This document shows, piece by piece, positions 46,313-55,839 of a stretch of 64,000 nucleotides of DNA; within the stretch, counting starts at the first letter, position 1; each line of letters starts with the position of its first letter. The position numbers were made by a program, and so were the translations under genes. The stretch comes from UBA1858 sp039182865 (GTDB lineage: Bacteria; Pseudomonadota; Gammaproteobacteria; UBA4575): NCBI GenBank assembly GCA_039182865.1, contig JBCDBX010000003.1, positions 1 through 64,000 on the forward strand. The letters run 5' to 3'. The notes under the pieces were generated by a model. The model saw only the letters and a list, made by a program, of their open reading frames with translations, was not told the DNA's origin and searched no databases.

Positions 46313-46732
46313 ATGCAGATTTTATTAGATCGTTTTGCGATTTTACTTTCTGGCTTGTGCGCAATTCATTGTATCGCATTACCTATAATGGCAGCTATCT
46401 TACCAATACTATCTACTACCTATCATCATGGAAACCAGTTACATGAATTTTGGTTCCACCAATTCATTCTGTATTTTATAGTTCCTGTAAGCATCATTGC
46501 TTTAGTATCTGGCTATCGTTCACATAAGAAATTGCTTCCCATAGTGATTGCATCTATTGGCTTATTAATATTATCAGTAACTGCATTATTTATTGACCAA
46601 TTACTCATGCGTCATGTTATTTCTCATGACGGTGAAATGCTCATGACGCTTACAGGAGGAATAATTCATGCAACGGGTCATATTCTGAACTTACAAGCAA
46701 CTAGGAAGTCACACCAACCATGCAAAGTATAA
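46313..46732 (+). CDS. MerC-domain membrane protein
   Basis: This 139-residue protein has four predicted transmembrane helices. The first contains the MerC cysteine pair in LSGLCAIHCIALPIMAA. MerC proteins are known for mercuric-ion uptake, but no mer operon is nearby. The gene starts two bases after zur and overlaps zrgA by 13 bases, which suggests a zinc-related role. That role is an inference. Confidence 0.82.
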   Translation: MQILLDRFAILLSGLCAIHCIALPIMAAILPILSTTYHHGNQLHEFWFHQFILYFIVPVSIIALVSGYRSHKKLLPIVIASIGLLILSVTALFIDQLLMRHVISHDGEMLMTLTGGIIHATGHILNLQATRKSHQPCKV

Positions 46733-47286
46733 AATCTTTTTTTACTATAGTACTCTTATTACTATCAACGATCCTTATTGCCAGTGAAGATCATCATGAT
46801 CACGACCATGACCATGGATTTGAACAACATGCAGCCCATGTACATGGTCAAGCAACAGCTAACATCTCTTATGAAAATAATATACTCAATATAGCATTTA
46901 GCTTTCCAGCTATCGATATTTATGGATTTGAACATGCCGCTAAAACAAATGAAGAAGTCCAGGCTATAGATAACGCACTTTCTTTGTTTCGTGATAGCAG
47001 TAATATATTAGTTATGACACCTGAGTGTGAACATGAATCACATGATCACGATCACTCTACTAGTCATGACGATGAGGATGGACACCATGAGCATGAAGAG
47101 CTAGAACATAGTGATGTTGAAGTAAGCTACGAATTCAAGTGTGACACAAAATCACCCATTAAAATTAAATTTGTATTATTCAATAGCTTCACAAGTTTAG
47201 AAGAAATTAATGTACAATTTATCTCAGATAATATGCAACAGTTATTTAATGTAACCTCCAACAACCAGACTATTACAATCAATTAA
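46720..47286 (+). CDS. zrgA: ZrgA-like (DUF2796) histidine-rich periplasmic zinc-binding protein
   Basis: This 188-residue exported protein has a signal peptide and two His/Asp-rich tracts: HHDHDHDHGFEQHAAHVHG near residues 25-43 and HESHDHDHSTSHDDEDGHH near 107-125. Between them are ISYENNILNIAFSFPAIDI and GFEHAAKTNEE, typical of the DUF2796 family. Vibrio ZrgA is part of a zinc uptake system. The following ABC genes match that order. Confidence 0.87.
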   Translation: MQSIKSFFTIVLLLLSTILIASEDHHDHDHDHGFEQHAAHVHGQATANISYENNILNIAFSFPAIDIYGFEHAAKTNEEVQAIDNALSLFRDSSNILVMTPECEHESHDHDHSTSHDDEDGHHEHEELEHSDVEVSYEFKCDTKSPIKIKFVLFNSFTSLEEINVQFISDNMQQLFNVTSNNQTITIN

Positions 47287-47975
47287 TGATAGATTCTCAG
47301 AAATGTATACAAATTTCTGAACTTTCATTTCGTTGGCCTGAGAGCGCTTCAGCACTTTTGAATATTCCTAGCCTGTCTATTACTCAAGGCGAATCTATAT
47401 TTATACAAGGTAGCAGTGGTAGTGGCAAATCCACATTACTTAATTTAATTACGGGCGTACTTCTACCAAATAAAGGAAATATAACCATCCTAGGTTCAAA
47501 CCTGAATGATCAAAATCATAATGATCAATTTCGCGTGGATCATTTTGGCATCATTTTTCAACAATTTAACCTAATCCCATATCTTAATGTCTTTGAAAAT
47601 ATTACATTACCTCTTTCTTTTTCGATGCGACGAAAAACCAGACTAGAAATAGCACATAAATCACTTAAAGCAGAAGCCACGCGGTTACTCGATTCCTTGA
47701 GCTTAGTAGGCGATAACATTCAACAACGTAATGTAACCGAATTAAGTACTGGTCAGCAGCAGCGTGTTGCTGTTGCGCGAGCATTAATTGGCTCCCCAGA
47801 GATTATAATTGCAGATGAACCTACATCAGCTCTTGACGCAGATGCTAAACAGGATTTTCTAGATTTATTGTTTCAAGAAAGTAAGCATTCTCATAGCACC
47901 CTTATTTTTGTCAGCCATGATCAAACCCTCTCTAATAAGTTTGACCGCATACTCTCTATGAGTGAATATAAATAA
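47286..47975 (+). CDS. zrgB: ABC transporter ATP-binding protein (ZrgB-like)
   Basis: This 229-residue ATPase has Walker A in QGSSGSGKSTLLNL, Q-loop IIFQQFNLIPYL, signature ELSTGQQQRVAVARAL, Walker B IIIADEPTSALD and the switch histidine in FVSHD. It belongs to the LolD/MacB-like group that pairs with FtsX-type permeases. Its start overlaps the zrgA stop by one base. Confidence 0.88.
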   Translation: MIDSQKCIQISELSFRWPESASALLNIPSLSITQGESIFIQGSSGSGKSTLLNLITGVLLPNKGNITILGSNLNDQNHNDQFRVDHFGIIFQQFNLIPYLNVFENITLPLSFSMRRKTRLEIAHKSLKAEATRLLDSLSLVGDNIQQRNVTELSTGQQQRVAVARALIGSPEIIIADEPTSALDADAKQDFLDLLFQESKHSHSTLIFVSHDQTLSNKFDRILSMSEYK

Positions 47976-47985
47976 TAATCTGATT

Positions 47986-49254
47986 ATGCAATTAAAATTG
48001 CTCAGTCTCGCAATCAAAAGCTTAAGATTTAGGAAATTCTCAGTTGGCCTGACAATTTTTTCACTCGCGATCAGTATTATGCTGTTATTTGGGGTGGATA
48101 CAATTCGTGTTCAGACAAAGTCTAATTTTGTTAATACTATCTCTGGTACAGACTTAATTGTCGGCTCTCGTAGCGGATCTGTGCAATTACTTCTATATAC
48201 GGTTTTTCATATTGGTAATGCCACCAATAATGTCTCCTGGCAAAGTTATGAGAAGATCATTAAACATCCCCGTGTTGCATGGACCATTCCAATTTCACTA
48301 GGGGATTCACACAAAGGCTATCGTGTGGTTGGAACGACTCAAGATTATTTTACTCATTATCGCTACCATAGAAATAAGCAACTTGAGTTAAAAGATGGCC
48401 AACAATTCGAAAATTTGTTTGAGGCTGTTATTGGTGCAAATGTTGCCAAAGAACTCAGCTACATACTTGGAGATGAGATAATATTAGCTCATGGCATGGG
48501 TAATGTTAATCTAGCCCAACACAAAAACCTGCCATTCTCTATCACAGGTATTTTAGAGCCCACTGCCTCTCCCGTTGATAATAGTATTTTTATCTCTTTA
48601 CCTAGTTTAGAGGCGATCCATATTGGTTGGGAATTTGGTGTTGCAACTAATACAACGCTTACCGCCGATGATATTAAAGATGATGATCCACGCTTAGAGA
48701 CCAAGTCCATTACCGCATTTTTCTTGGGCTTAAAAAGCAAGCATGATGTATTCAGCATCCAGCGCGCGATAAATGATTATAAACAAGAACCACTGCTTGC
48801 GATCATACCTGGTGTCGCTTTGCTAGAACTATGGAAAGTCATCGGCGTTGTAGAGACAATATTACTGCTTATAGCTGGACTAGTCGTCATCACAGGATTA
48901 TTTGGCATGCTAGCAATTATACTGACCAATCTTAATTCGCGTAGAAGAGAAATTGCAATATTACGTTCAGTTGGTGCATCACCCCTAGCTATTTTATTTA
49001 TGATGATTATTGAAACCGAATTATTAGTCATCATTGGGATATTAATCGGTTTAGGCCTAATGTACTCCTCTTTAATTATCCTGAATTCAGTACTTCAGGA
49101 CACCATTGGCCTTACGATTGAACTTATGCCTCCTTCACTTTTCCAATGGACATTATTAGGTAGTATTTTATTGGCTGGATTCATCATTTCATTCATTCCA
49201 GCATTTAGCGCTTATCGAAAAACATTACAAGATGGTTTATCTATTCGCTCATGA
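47986..49254 (+). CDS. zrgC: FtsX-type ABC permease (ZrgC-like)
   Basis: This 422-residue protein has one N-terminal transmembrane helix (near SVGLTIFSLAISIMLLFG), a large extracytoplasmic domain, and three C-terminal helices including ILLLIAGLVVITGLFGML. RRREIAILRSVGASPLAIL is the coupling motif of the MacB/FtsX family. ATG 47986 is preferred; an in-frame GTG at 47962 would overlap the ATPase gene by 14 bases. Confidence 0.86.
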   Translation: MQLKLLSLAIKSLRFRKFSVGLTIFSLAISIMLLFGVDTIRVQTKSNFVNTISGTDLIVGSRSGSVQLLLYTVFHIGNATNNVSWQSYEKIIKHPRVAWTIPISLGDSHKGYRVVGTTQDYFTHYRYHRNKQLELKDGQQFENLFEAVIGANVAKELSYILGDEIILAHGMGNVNLAQHKNLPFSITGILEPTASPVDNSIFISLPSLEAIHIGWEFGVATNTTLTADDIKDDDPRLETKSITAFFLGLKSKHDVFSIQRAINDYKQEPLLAIIPGVALLELWKVIGVVETILLLIAGLVVITGLFGMLAIILTNLNSRRREIAILRSVGASPLAILFMMIIETELLVIIGILIGLGLMYSSLIILNSVLQDTIGLTIELMPPSLFQWTLLGSILLAGFIISFIPAFSAYRKTLQDGLSIRS

Positions 49255-49796
49255 TCAATCTATTAAGATCTTTATTGCTTATATTATTACTCACTAGCGT
49301 AGGGCTAGCCTCACAGCCTCGCATTGTCGAATGGGATGAACTGATGCCGCCTGGCTACCTCGACTCTCTGATTGAACTCATGTCAGAAAGTAGTTTTAGC
49401 ATTACCAATATTTTTAGTTTTGATGACGATACTGAAGAAGCACAGAATGCTTATGAACAAATGCAAGACTTACTTAATTCGGCTCCCATAGTGCCAGAGT
49501 TAAATAATCAAGATGTCAAAATTGCCGGGTTTGTTGTACCTCTAGACTTCGACTTTGATACAGAAACTTTTCAGAGTTTTTTGCTCGTCCCTTACTTTGG
49601 TGCATGTATTCACACACCACCGCCACCTTCAAATCAAATTGTTTATGTCACCTCTGATAAAAGACTAAATCAAGAGTTATTAGATTATGCAGTATGGGCA
49701 TCAGGCAAACTCAGCACCGAAAGCAAAGAAAATCTATATGGTGTTGCCGGTTACTCGATGGAGAATGCAACATTAGAAGAATATATAGAAGACTAA
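49251..49796 (+). CDS. DUF3299 periplasmic protein (ZrgD-like)
   Basis: This 181-residue exported protein has a short signal peptide. Its DUF3299 core includes VKIAGFVVPLDFDFDTETF and FLLVPYFGACIHTPPPPSNQ, where the Cys and His could bind metal. It overlaps the permease gene by ATGA, and it is the last gene of the zur operon. In Vibrio zrg loci a DUF3299 protein has the same place. Confidence 0.85.
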   Translation: MINLLRSLLLILLLTSVGLASQPRIVEWDELMPPGYLDSLIELMSESSFSITNIFSFDDDTEEAQNAYEQMQDLLNSAPIVPELNNQDVKIAGFVVPLDFDFDTETFQSFLLVPYFGACIHTPPPPSNQIVYVTSDKRLNQELLDYAVWASGKLSTESKENLYGVAGYSMENATLEEYIED

Positions 49797-49828
49797 CTAC
49801 TTCGCGCTTCAATAAACAGGAGCAGACT

Positions 49829-50248
49829 TCAATCTGCCTTATCTAGAGCTTCTGCGATACCTGGTGACATATCTCCGTGGTGGTGGATGATTTTCCACGC
49901 TCCATTTATACAATAAAAGATATTTGTAACCCTTGAATTTACTGTGAGAGGAGTTCCTGCCACCTCAAATTCCGCATGTTCTATCCCCACCTCATATGCG
50001 GTATCACCATGAATACGTATTAATCGATCTGTCATTTCCACATATCCACCAGCACTTGATCGTGCAACACGCTCAAAAGACGCTTTTATATTTTCCCAGC
50101 CCACCTCACGTCCTCCAATAGGATGCATCGTTGTAGCATCTGGTGTATGTGCCCAAAGTTCTATCAATGCGTTAGCATCTCCACCTAGCATTTGGTTAAG
50201 TGCTGCGTAAAATTGCTTTGATACTTCTCGAACTTCTTCTTCTACCAT
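49829..50248 (-). CDS. SnoaL-like (NTF2-fold) protein
   Basis: This 139-residue protein fits the NTF2-like fold: a helical start (VSKQFYAALNQMLGGDANAL), TMHPIGGREVGWENI, a central beta sheet with TVNSRVTNIFYCINGAW, and KIIHHHGDMSPGI at the end. Such proteins serve many roles, including enzyme and accessory functions, and none is indicated by the neighbours. Confidence 0.82.
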   Translation of the reverse strand: MVEEEVREVSKQFYAALNQMLGGDANALIELWAHTPDATTMHPIGGREVGWENIKASFERVARSSAGGYVEMTDRLIRIHGDTAYEVGIEHAEFEVAGTPLTVNSRVTNIFYCINGAWKIIHHHGDMSPGIAEALDKAD

Positions 50249-50377
50249 AGATAGCCTCGTGTTTAAAAAAATCTATTAAATCAAGTAATTTACAATAACT
50301 ACTGTAGACTAATGCATCAATATATCCAGGATTAATATTCATATGGTATTAATCGATTTAGTTGATTAAATTCATGA

Positions 50378-50653
50378 TTAAGAAATTTTGATTCGAACAA
50401 CATTCATGATTTCCATCTGAATGCCTGCTATATTTTCTGTAGAAGGATAATAAGTCAAATTAACACGCTGACCTTTTAAGTTCTTATATTTTTGTTTTCG
50501 TTTATATCGAAAAGCTACATCATATCCTTCTAGCATCAATGTATTGATAATCCATTCTCCCGCTTCTCTTTGGACATGGGACGTTACTTTCATCATATCC
50601 GAGTGCGTCAACTTCTCATGTTTTTTTAATAATTTCTCTGGCTCAGATTTCAT
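50378..50653 (-). CDS. Small hypothetical basic protein
   Basis: I do not recognise this 91-residue protein. It is rich in Lys and Arg. An N-terminal helical part (EKLLKKHEKLTHSDMMKV) is followed by a segment (AFRYKRKQKYKNLKGQRVNL) and a short beta-like C-terminus. It is divergent from the potassium-channel gene by 65 bases. Confidence 0.5.
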   Translation of the reverse strand: MKSEPEKLLKKHEKLTHSDMMKVTSHVQREAGEWIINTLMLEGYDVAFRYKRKQKYKNLKGQRVNLTYYPSTENIAGIQMEIMNVVRIKIS

Positions 50654-50718
50654 AGTATGTACAACTAATAGGATTGTTCTATAGAATTAGCATTTACTCT
50701 AAATAAGGAGTCCATTTT

Positions 50719-51144
50719 TTGTTGACTCATTTGCTATTTGGCACATTAATAATTGGCCTGATTGTAATATTCCATATTGCATGTCTCATAGTACTTGCCA
50801 ATTTGTTAAAAAAACTTGATACAAGCTACGTTATTTTTCACACTAATATTGGTCATTTCTACTTATTAGTTCTTTCCGTATTTTTCATCATTGGTATTCA
50901 TACCATAGAAGCTTGGGCATGGGCCTATGTCTACTATGCTCTTGGCGAATTTTCAAATATGGAAGAAGCATTATATTTTTCAGTCGTTACCTCAACAACG
51001 CTTGGCTATGGCGATATTACCTTATCACCTGAATGGCAACTACTCAGCACGTTCGAAGCGATGGGAGGTTTATTATTATTTGGTGTGAGTACGGCTGCTT
51101 TGATTGCGATTACCCGCAAGCTATTTGATGATCTAAACAGATGA
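50719..51144 (+). CDS. Two-transmembrane potassium channel family protein
   Basis: This 141-residue protein has an N-terminal hydrophobic helix and then a typical pore module: outer helix around FYLLVLSVFFIIGIHTIEAW, pore helix, selectivity filter TTLGYGDI (about residues 93-100) and inner helix LLLFGVSTAALIAI. The start appears to be TTG at 50719, which has AAGGAG eight bases upstream. It has no cytoplasmic gating domain, so its regulation cannot be told. Confidence 0.85.
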   Translation: MLTHLLFGTLIIGLIVIFHIACLIVLANLLKKLDTSYVIFHTNIGHFYLLVLSVFFIIGIHTIEAWAWAYVYYALGEFSNMEEALYFSVVTSTTLGYGDITLSPEWQLLSTFEAMGGLLLFGVSTAALIAITRKLFDDLNR

Positions 51145-51160
51145 TATGCGCTCAAAATAA

Positions 51161-53518
51161 CTAGCGATTCTCTAAGCGGCTGTAATCAAACAAGCTGTAA
51201 TTAATTGGATCTTTCTGCTCAAAATTTGAATGCAATTGGTCACTGTGTTGCCAAAAGTTCTCGGCTGTGCGACGAATTCCATATATCGCCATAAAGTCAG
51301 AATATTTCTGATTAGAATTAATTTTTAACACACGATCCACAAGCATATCTAGTTGGTCTTCATAAACATGCCAAAATGTATTGGGATAGGCACCTATAAA
51401 ACCATTGACTACTGTCACTGTATCTTTAACTGGACTACGGCTGTCTTTCTCATCGAATAATGTCGTAACATTTTTATGTGCATCGTTTCTGATTAAAGTG
51501 AATACACTTAACTTACCTTCACTATTCTCTATACTTAAAAAAGTAACATCTGACAACTCCTGAACAGCTCTATTTGGTATTGCATTTAATGCCTCTAATG
51601 CATCAAGGTAATTTTGAGGCGTGTTATCTTTATTAATATTAAAGCCTTGATCCTTGATATCGGATACACGCTGACTCAACAATCCAAGCAGTTCCTCTCT
51701 AGGCTCATTGGTTTTGTATGAAATGTTTGTCTCATGAAAAAATTGCTCATTCACAGCATCAAAGTAATCATTGACATGTTTATCCGCATCCTCATACCAC
51801 TCCTGCCACACTTGTTGCCGAGCATCACGAGGAAGCATTTCAATAAAATTTATTTCAGACTCCATACGTAAAAAGTCCATATAAAGACGTGTAAGCAATT
51901 GATGTCCGACATTCCCAAATACATTGTAGCCAGCGACTAGTAAATAATGAATTCGCTCAAAAATTGAGTAGTCAATTACCCATGCGGTCTCAGGTTTCTT
52001 GCCCACGAGACCTCGCACAACCGAGGCACTATCAAAATGTCTAAACACGGTTAAAGCAGCATTCGGATTTTTACCTTCACCATTCCAAATAAGATCTAAA
52101 TTTATTTTTTCGCTCTGCTCAAATAATTGTTCTTCGTATTGATATTTATTCTTGAGATAGGTTTTTTGCTGCGTGGCATATGAGCGCCAATCAGTAATGG
52201 TAAGTAATACAGGATTACCCTTACCCGCCGGTAACTGCAAATTACTGCTATTAATGGCTAAAAACTCTGCATTATCCGCGGGTAGTGATACGTTAGGGTT
52301 AGAAAAGAATACCCAGAAACGATCTCGAATCACATCTAGCGCAATCTGCCCACGACAAACAGGGCCCTTCATGAATGCCATAATAATTTTTTCGGCATCA
52401 TCCAACATAAAGCGATAACGCGAATCTACTGGTAACTGTTGAAAAGCCACAAACGGATTACTTGCTACCTCAGCTTGATAAGAAACCTTATCTTTAACTC
52501 CATATTCAGGCTGAAAAAACAATTGTTTCCAACGTTCTAATCGAGCATCGCTCAACTCATAGGGCATATGTGTTTTTGAGACCAAGGTTGCATCTACGAC
52601 TTTTAAGCGGTAATAAAAATTGTTCACCCCAGGATCATCATAGGGTCTGACAGTATCAATAAGCTCAATCGCTTCTCCTGTCGGAGTATACGAACGCACT
52701 AACTGAAAATAATTTAACTCTGCATCATCTTGATAATACAAATGAAATAAATATAGATGCTCAAAAATATAACGGCTAACTAATTGTGACTTCAATGATG
52801 CTTGATTAAAAAACGCCTCCCATCGTTCTACTTCTTTTTGTAAATTATCATTTAAAGGAGCAGGACTAGCCATCGGTGCATTCGCATCTATCCATTCAAC
52901 CAAAGTTGATTGCTCCTGTTGTGATAATGCGGGCAAACCATATGGCATTCCCCATAAAGGGAAACGTTTAGAGAATTCGTCAAATTGATAAATATTGGGA
53001 CACGCTTGGCTTCGATTTAAGTCTAAGGTGATATCTTTAGGTAACAAGGCTAGACCCGGTAATGGATGCTGATTTTTTAATTCTAAATATCGATATATAA
53101 GACTCGCTTTACGATTGGTGTCTTCACTTGCTTCACCTTCATTTAAGACTGGATAAAAACCTTTTTTTCGCCATTCCTTTGTAGTGTATGCATCTGCAGA
53201 AGGACTGACATGCTCAGCAGCAAGTATGCGAGCACCATCATAAACGCGTTCTTTATTAGCGCCACGATCAATACCTGCAGGACTGGTTAGCTTCAATTGA
53301 CAAGGAGCATCATAACAACCATGACAAACTACGCAGCGTTTATCAAAAATGGGCTTGATATCTGTTTGATATTTTTGACCCCATTCAGAATCAAATGCTA
53401 CATATCTTTCTTGGAATGAAGATGAATCATATTCATTGGCTGCAAACAGTGCACAACCCGTTATCGATATGATAAGTAGGGTAAATAAAATAAGTTTAGA
53501 ATCCTGACGCCTTTTCAT
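51161..53518 (-). CDS. cti: Fatty acid cis/trans isomerase
   Basis: Cti converts cis to trans unsaturated fatty acids in membrane lipids as a fast response to solvents or heat. The chosen ATG 53518 gives 785 residues, with a signal peptide ending in the lipobox-like ITGC22, and a haem-binding CVVCH at 62-66 followed by GCYDAPCQLKL. A longer frame to 53578 would add 20 unlikely residues. It is full length for the family. The lipobox match is unusual for Cti, which is normally a soluble periplasmic protein. Confidence 0.93.
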   Translation of the reverse strand: MKRRQDSKLILFTLLIISITGCALFAANEYDSSSFQERYVAFDSEWGQKYQTDIKPIFDKRCVVCHGCYDAPCQLKLTSPAGIDRGANKERVYDGARILAAEHVSPSADAYTTKEWRKKGFYPVLNEGEASEDTNRKASLIYRYLELKNQHPLPGLALLPKDITLDLNRSQACPNIYQFDEFSKRFPLWGMPYGLPALSQQEQSTLVEWIDANAPMASPAPLNDNLQKEVERWEAFFNQASLKSQLVSRYIFEHLYLFHLYYQDDAELNYFQLVRSYTPTGEAIELIDTVRPYDDPGVNNFYYRLKVVDATLVSKTHMPYELSDARLERWKQLFFQPEYGVKDKVSYQAEVASNPFVAFQQLPVDSRYRFMLDDAEKIIMAFMKGPVCRGQIALDVIRDRFWVFFSNPNVSLPADNAEFLAINSSNLQLPAGKGNPVLLTITDWRSYATQQKTYLKNKYQYEEQLFEQSEKINLDLIWNGEGKNPNAALTVFRHFDSASVVRGLVGKKPETAWVIDYSIFERIHYLLVAGYNVFGNVGHQLLTRLYMDFLRMESEINFIEMLPRDARQQVWQEWYEDADKHVNDYFDAVNEQFFHETNISYKTNEPREELLGLLSQRVSDIKDQGFNINKDNTPQNYLDALEALNAIPNRAVQELSDVTFLSIENSEGKLSVFTLIRNDAHKNVTTLFDEKDSRSPVKDTVTVVNGFIGAYPNTFWHVYEDQLDMLVDRVLKINSNQKYSDFMAIYGIRRTAENFWQHSDQLHSNFEQKDPINYSLFDYSRLENR

Positions 53519-53608
53519 TTTAAACTCTTTTGAAATCATTCTGACAAAAATACTGACTTTGATCATCTTATAAGACAAAGAAAGTACACTAAATTATATA
53601 TTCTCGAA

Positions 53609-54001
53609 TTATTCTTCTCTTGGCCTTTTCTGATAAGTCCTATTTTTTGGGATTACGCTTCTAACTCCACCTCTTGGGTCTTCAACATCACCGAAATATC
53701 GAGGGATTAAATGAATATGCGTATGGGGAACGGACTGACCTGCTGCCTTACTTACATTGATACCAATATTATATGAATCTGGCTGGTGCTCTTTTTCAAC
53801 TAATTCCTTCGCTATCTTTACAGATTCCCAAAGCTCACGCACTTCTTCATCTGTGCAATCGAAATAATTAGGCACATGACGATTCGGCACTATCAGCATA
53901 TGACCAGGCGAGGCAGGATATCGATCTTTACTTATAAACGTGAGTTCACCTTGATAGACCAAGTCAAGTCTTTTACAAAAAATACAATCTTCTATAGACA
54001 T
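53609..54001 (-). CDS. HIT-family nucleotide-binding protein
   Basis: This 130-residue histidine-triad protein begins CIFCKRL (one CxxC for zinc) and has LIVPNRHVPNYFD and the catalytic triad in HTHIHLIPRYFGD at about residues 95-107. Family members hydrolyse nucleoside phosphoramidates or dinucleotides. It is divergent from clsA. Confidence 0.9.
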   Translation of the reverse strand: MSIEDCIFCKRLDLVYQGELTFISKDRYPASPGHMLIVPNRHVPNYFDCTDEEVRELWESVKIAKELVEKEHQPDSYNIGINVSKAAGQSVPHTHIHLIPRYFGDVEDPRGGVRSVIPKNRTYQKRPREE

Positions 54002-54124
54002 AGCTTCTAATTCTAAAAGTTAGGTTGATTTTTATATTGCGGGATCAGTTCTAGTAACATTGCTTGAAATGTTGTAGAAATATACCATAGTGCTGCTTAT
54101 AGCCTGACTACAAAATAGTTATAT

Positions 54125-55519
54125 ATGTATCAACATTACTTTATTGCTGCTTTATTAATTGTGATGGCAGCAAGCTCCGCGACTCATGCACTTCTCAATA
54201 AAACAGACTCGCGTTCGGCACTGGGCTGGATAGCCGTTTCAATTGTATTTCCATTCTTTGGTCCCATCTTTTATTTTTTATTTGGCATCAACCGTGTTCA
54301 AAATCGTGCGGTCAAACTCAATTATTACTTGAGAAAACGGCATTTTGAAAGCAAGCATCATCAAACTTATGTTTTCAACCCACTCAAGAATATTCAAATA
54401 GTCTCTCATCAACTGACTGAACTACCTTTACTAGGCGGCAATTCGGTAGAGATCTTATATTCTGGTAAACAAGCTTACCCTTCAATGATTCAAGCGATAA
54501 ATTCTGCTAAAGATTACATTTATCTTTCTACTTACATTTTCAAGCCCGATGAAACAGGAACAGCATTTATCAACGCACTCGCGGAAGCGAAGGACCGTGG
54601 CGTTAAAGTATTTGTATTAATCGATGGTGTAGGCGAATTTTATTCGATCAGAAAAGCAAGCAAACTGTTAGCTAAAAATAATGTTGATGTTGCACGTTTT
54701 CTCCCACCCAAACTAGTTCCATTCAACATCTATATCAACTTGCGAAATCACCGCAAGTTATTAATCATTGATGACTACATTGGTTTTGCTGGAGGCATGA
54801 ATATCAGTCACCAATATGCCTCTAACGGCAAAAATAATCCGAAAGATACTCACTTTAAGTTATCTGGGAGTATTACTTTACAGCTAAAACATTTATTTGA
54901 AGCAGATTGGAGATTTGCTACACAGGAGGAAACTAATATTCCAACTCCCAGCTGCCAAGATCAAGAAACTTCATCTTGGTGTCGCACGATTTGCGATGGG
55001 CCTGGTGAGAATCTTGGACATCTTTCCATTGTCATATTTAGTGCGATTAACGCAGCAACAAAATCAATCACTATCATGACACCTTATTTTTTACCAAATA
55101 AAGATTTAATTCGCGCTTTAGAAGTCGCTGCCCTGCGTGGTATCGATGTGTCCCTTATTCTTCCTAAAAATAATAATCTTTTCTATGTAGATTGGGCCTG
55201 CCGACATATGCTTTGGCAACTAGTTGGATCTGGTATCAATATTTATTACCAACCAGGACCATTTGAACATTCCAAATTATTTATTGTGGATAGTTTTTAT
55301 ACTCTAATCGGGTCTGCTAACTTCGATCCACGCAGCTTACGACTTAACTATGAAGTAGGCGTTGAAATTTATGATAAAAATGTCGCGACAGAATTAACTG
55401 AATATACGCATACCGTTATTATGCATAGCCGAAAATTGACACTAGATGAACTAAGGAGTAGATCTTTGGCGGTTAAATTAAGAGATGGTGTTGCCTGGCT
55501 GTTTTCACCTTACTTATAA
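54125..55519 (+). CDS. clsA: Cardiolipin synthase
   Basis: This 464-residue membrane enzyme has two N-terminal transmembrane helices followed by two phospholipase D motifs, HRKLLIID (about 213-220) and HSKLFIVD (about 383-390), each with nearby GGMNIS or GSANFDPR. It joins two phosphatidylglycerol molecules to cardiolipin. The length and two-helix N-terminus match ClsA. It converges with the PII-like gene with four bases between them. Confidence 0.92.
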   Translation: MYQHYFIAALLIVMAASSATHALLNKTDSRSALGWIAVSIVFPFFGPIFYFLFGINRVQNRAVKLNYYLRKRHFESKHHQTYVFNPLKNIQIVSHQLTELPLLGGNSVEILYSGKQAYPSMIQAINSAKDYIYLSTYIFKPDETGTAFINALAEAKDRGVKVFVLIDGVGEFYSIRKASKLLAKNNVDVARFLPPKLVPFNIYINLRNHRKLLIIDDYIGFAGGMNISHQYASNGKNNPKDTHFKLSGSITLQLKHLFEADWRFATQEETNIPTPSCQDQETSSWCRTICDGPGENLGHLSIVIFSAINAATKSITIMTPYFLPNKDLIRALEVAALRGIDVSLILPKNNNLFYVDWACRHMLWQLVGSGINIYYQPGPFEHSKLFIVDSFYTLIGSANFDPRSLRLNYEVGVEIYDKNVATELTEYTHTVIMHSRKLTLDELRSRSLAVKLRDGVAWLFSPYL

Positions 55520-55523
55520 ACCT

Positions 55524-55835
55524 CTAAAACTTATCTAGCCTAAATACTTGAGAATCACTGATATAAATAACAATCGCATAGTTTTCAAAATATTTATCTT
55601 TCACAAAAGTTGAGATTTTTTTTGCCTGATCCGCATCACAAATGATTTCAATACGAATATTACTATTAGACTCCCAACCTCCCATTCTAGAACCGCGTCG
55701 CCCCTTTCCGCGCGCATCGATGATTGTAAATCCATTAACACCTAGCGACTCAAAGTCATCGATCAATGATGACTCAATACTGGCTTCAGTAATAATCGTT
55801 AATACTTTTATATTATGTATTTTATCTTCCATCAT
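55524..55835 (-). CDS. sbtB: PII-like protein (SbtB-type) partnered with SbtA
   Basis: This 103-residue protein has the PII fold: VLTIITEASIESSLIDDFES at the start, the T-loop region with RGKGRRGSRMGGW and a C-terminal VIYISDSQVF. It starts four bases after sbtA. In cyanobacteria SbtB binds SbtA and senses adenylate nucleotides. The classic PII uridylylation tyrosine cannot be identified. Confidence 0.82.
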   Translation of the reverse strand: MMEDKIHNIKVLTIITEASIESSLIDDFESLGVNGFTIIDARGKGRRGSRMGGWESNSNIRIEIICDADQAKKISTFVKDKYFENYAIVIYISDSQVFRLDKF

Positions 55836-55839
55836 GTAT

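Noticed and set aside
46313..46732. Mercury-resistance operon suggested by the MerC protein
   Set aside because: There is no merA, merR, merP or merT; the gene overlaps zinc-related genes.
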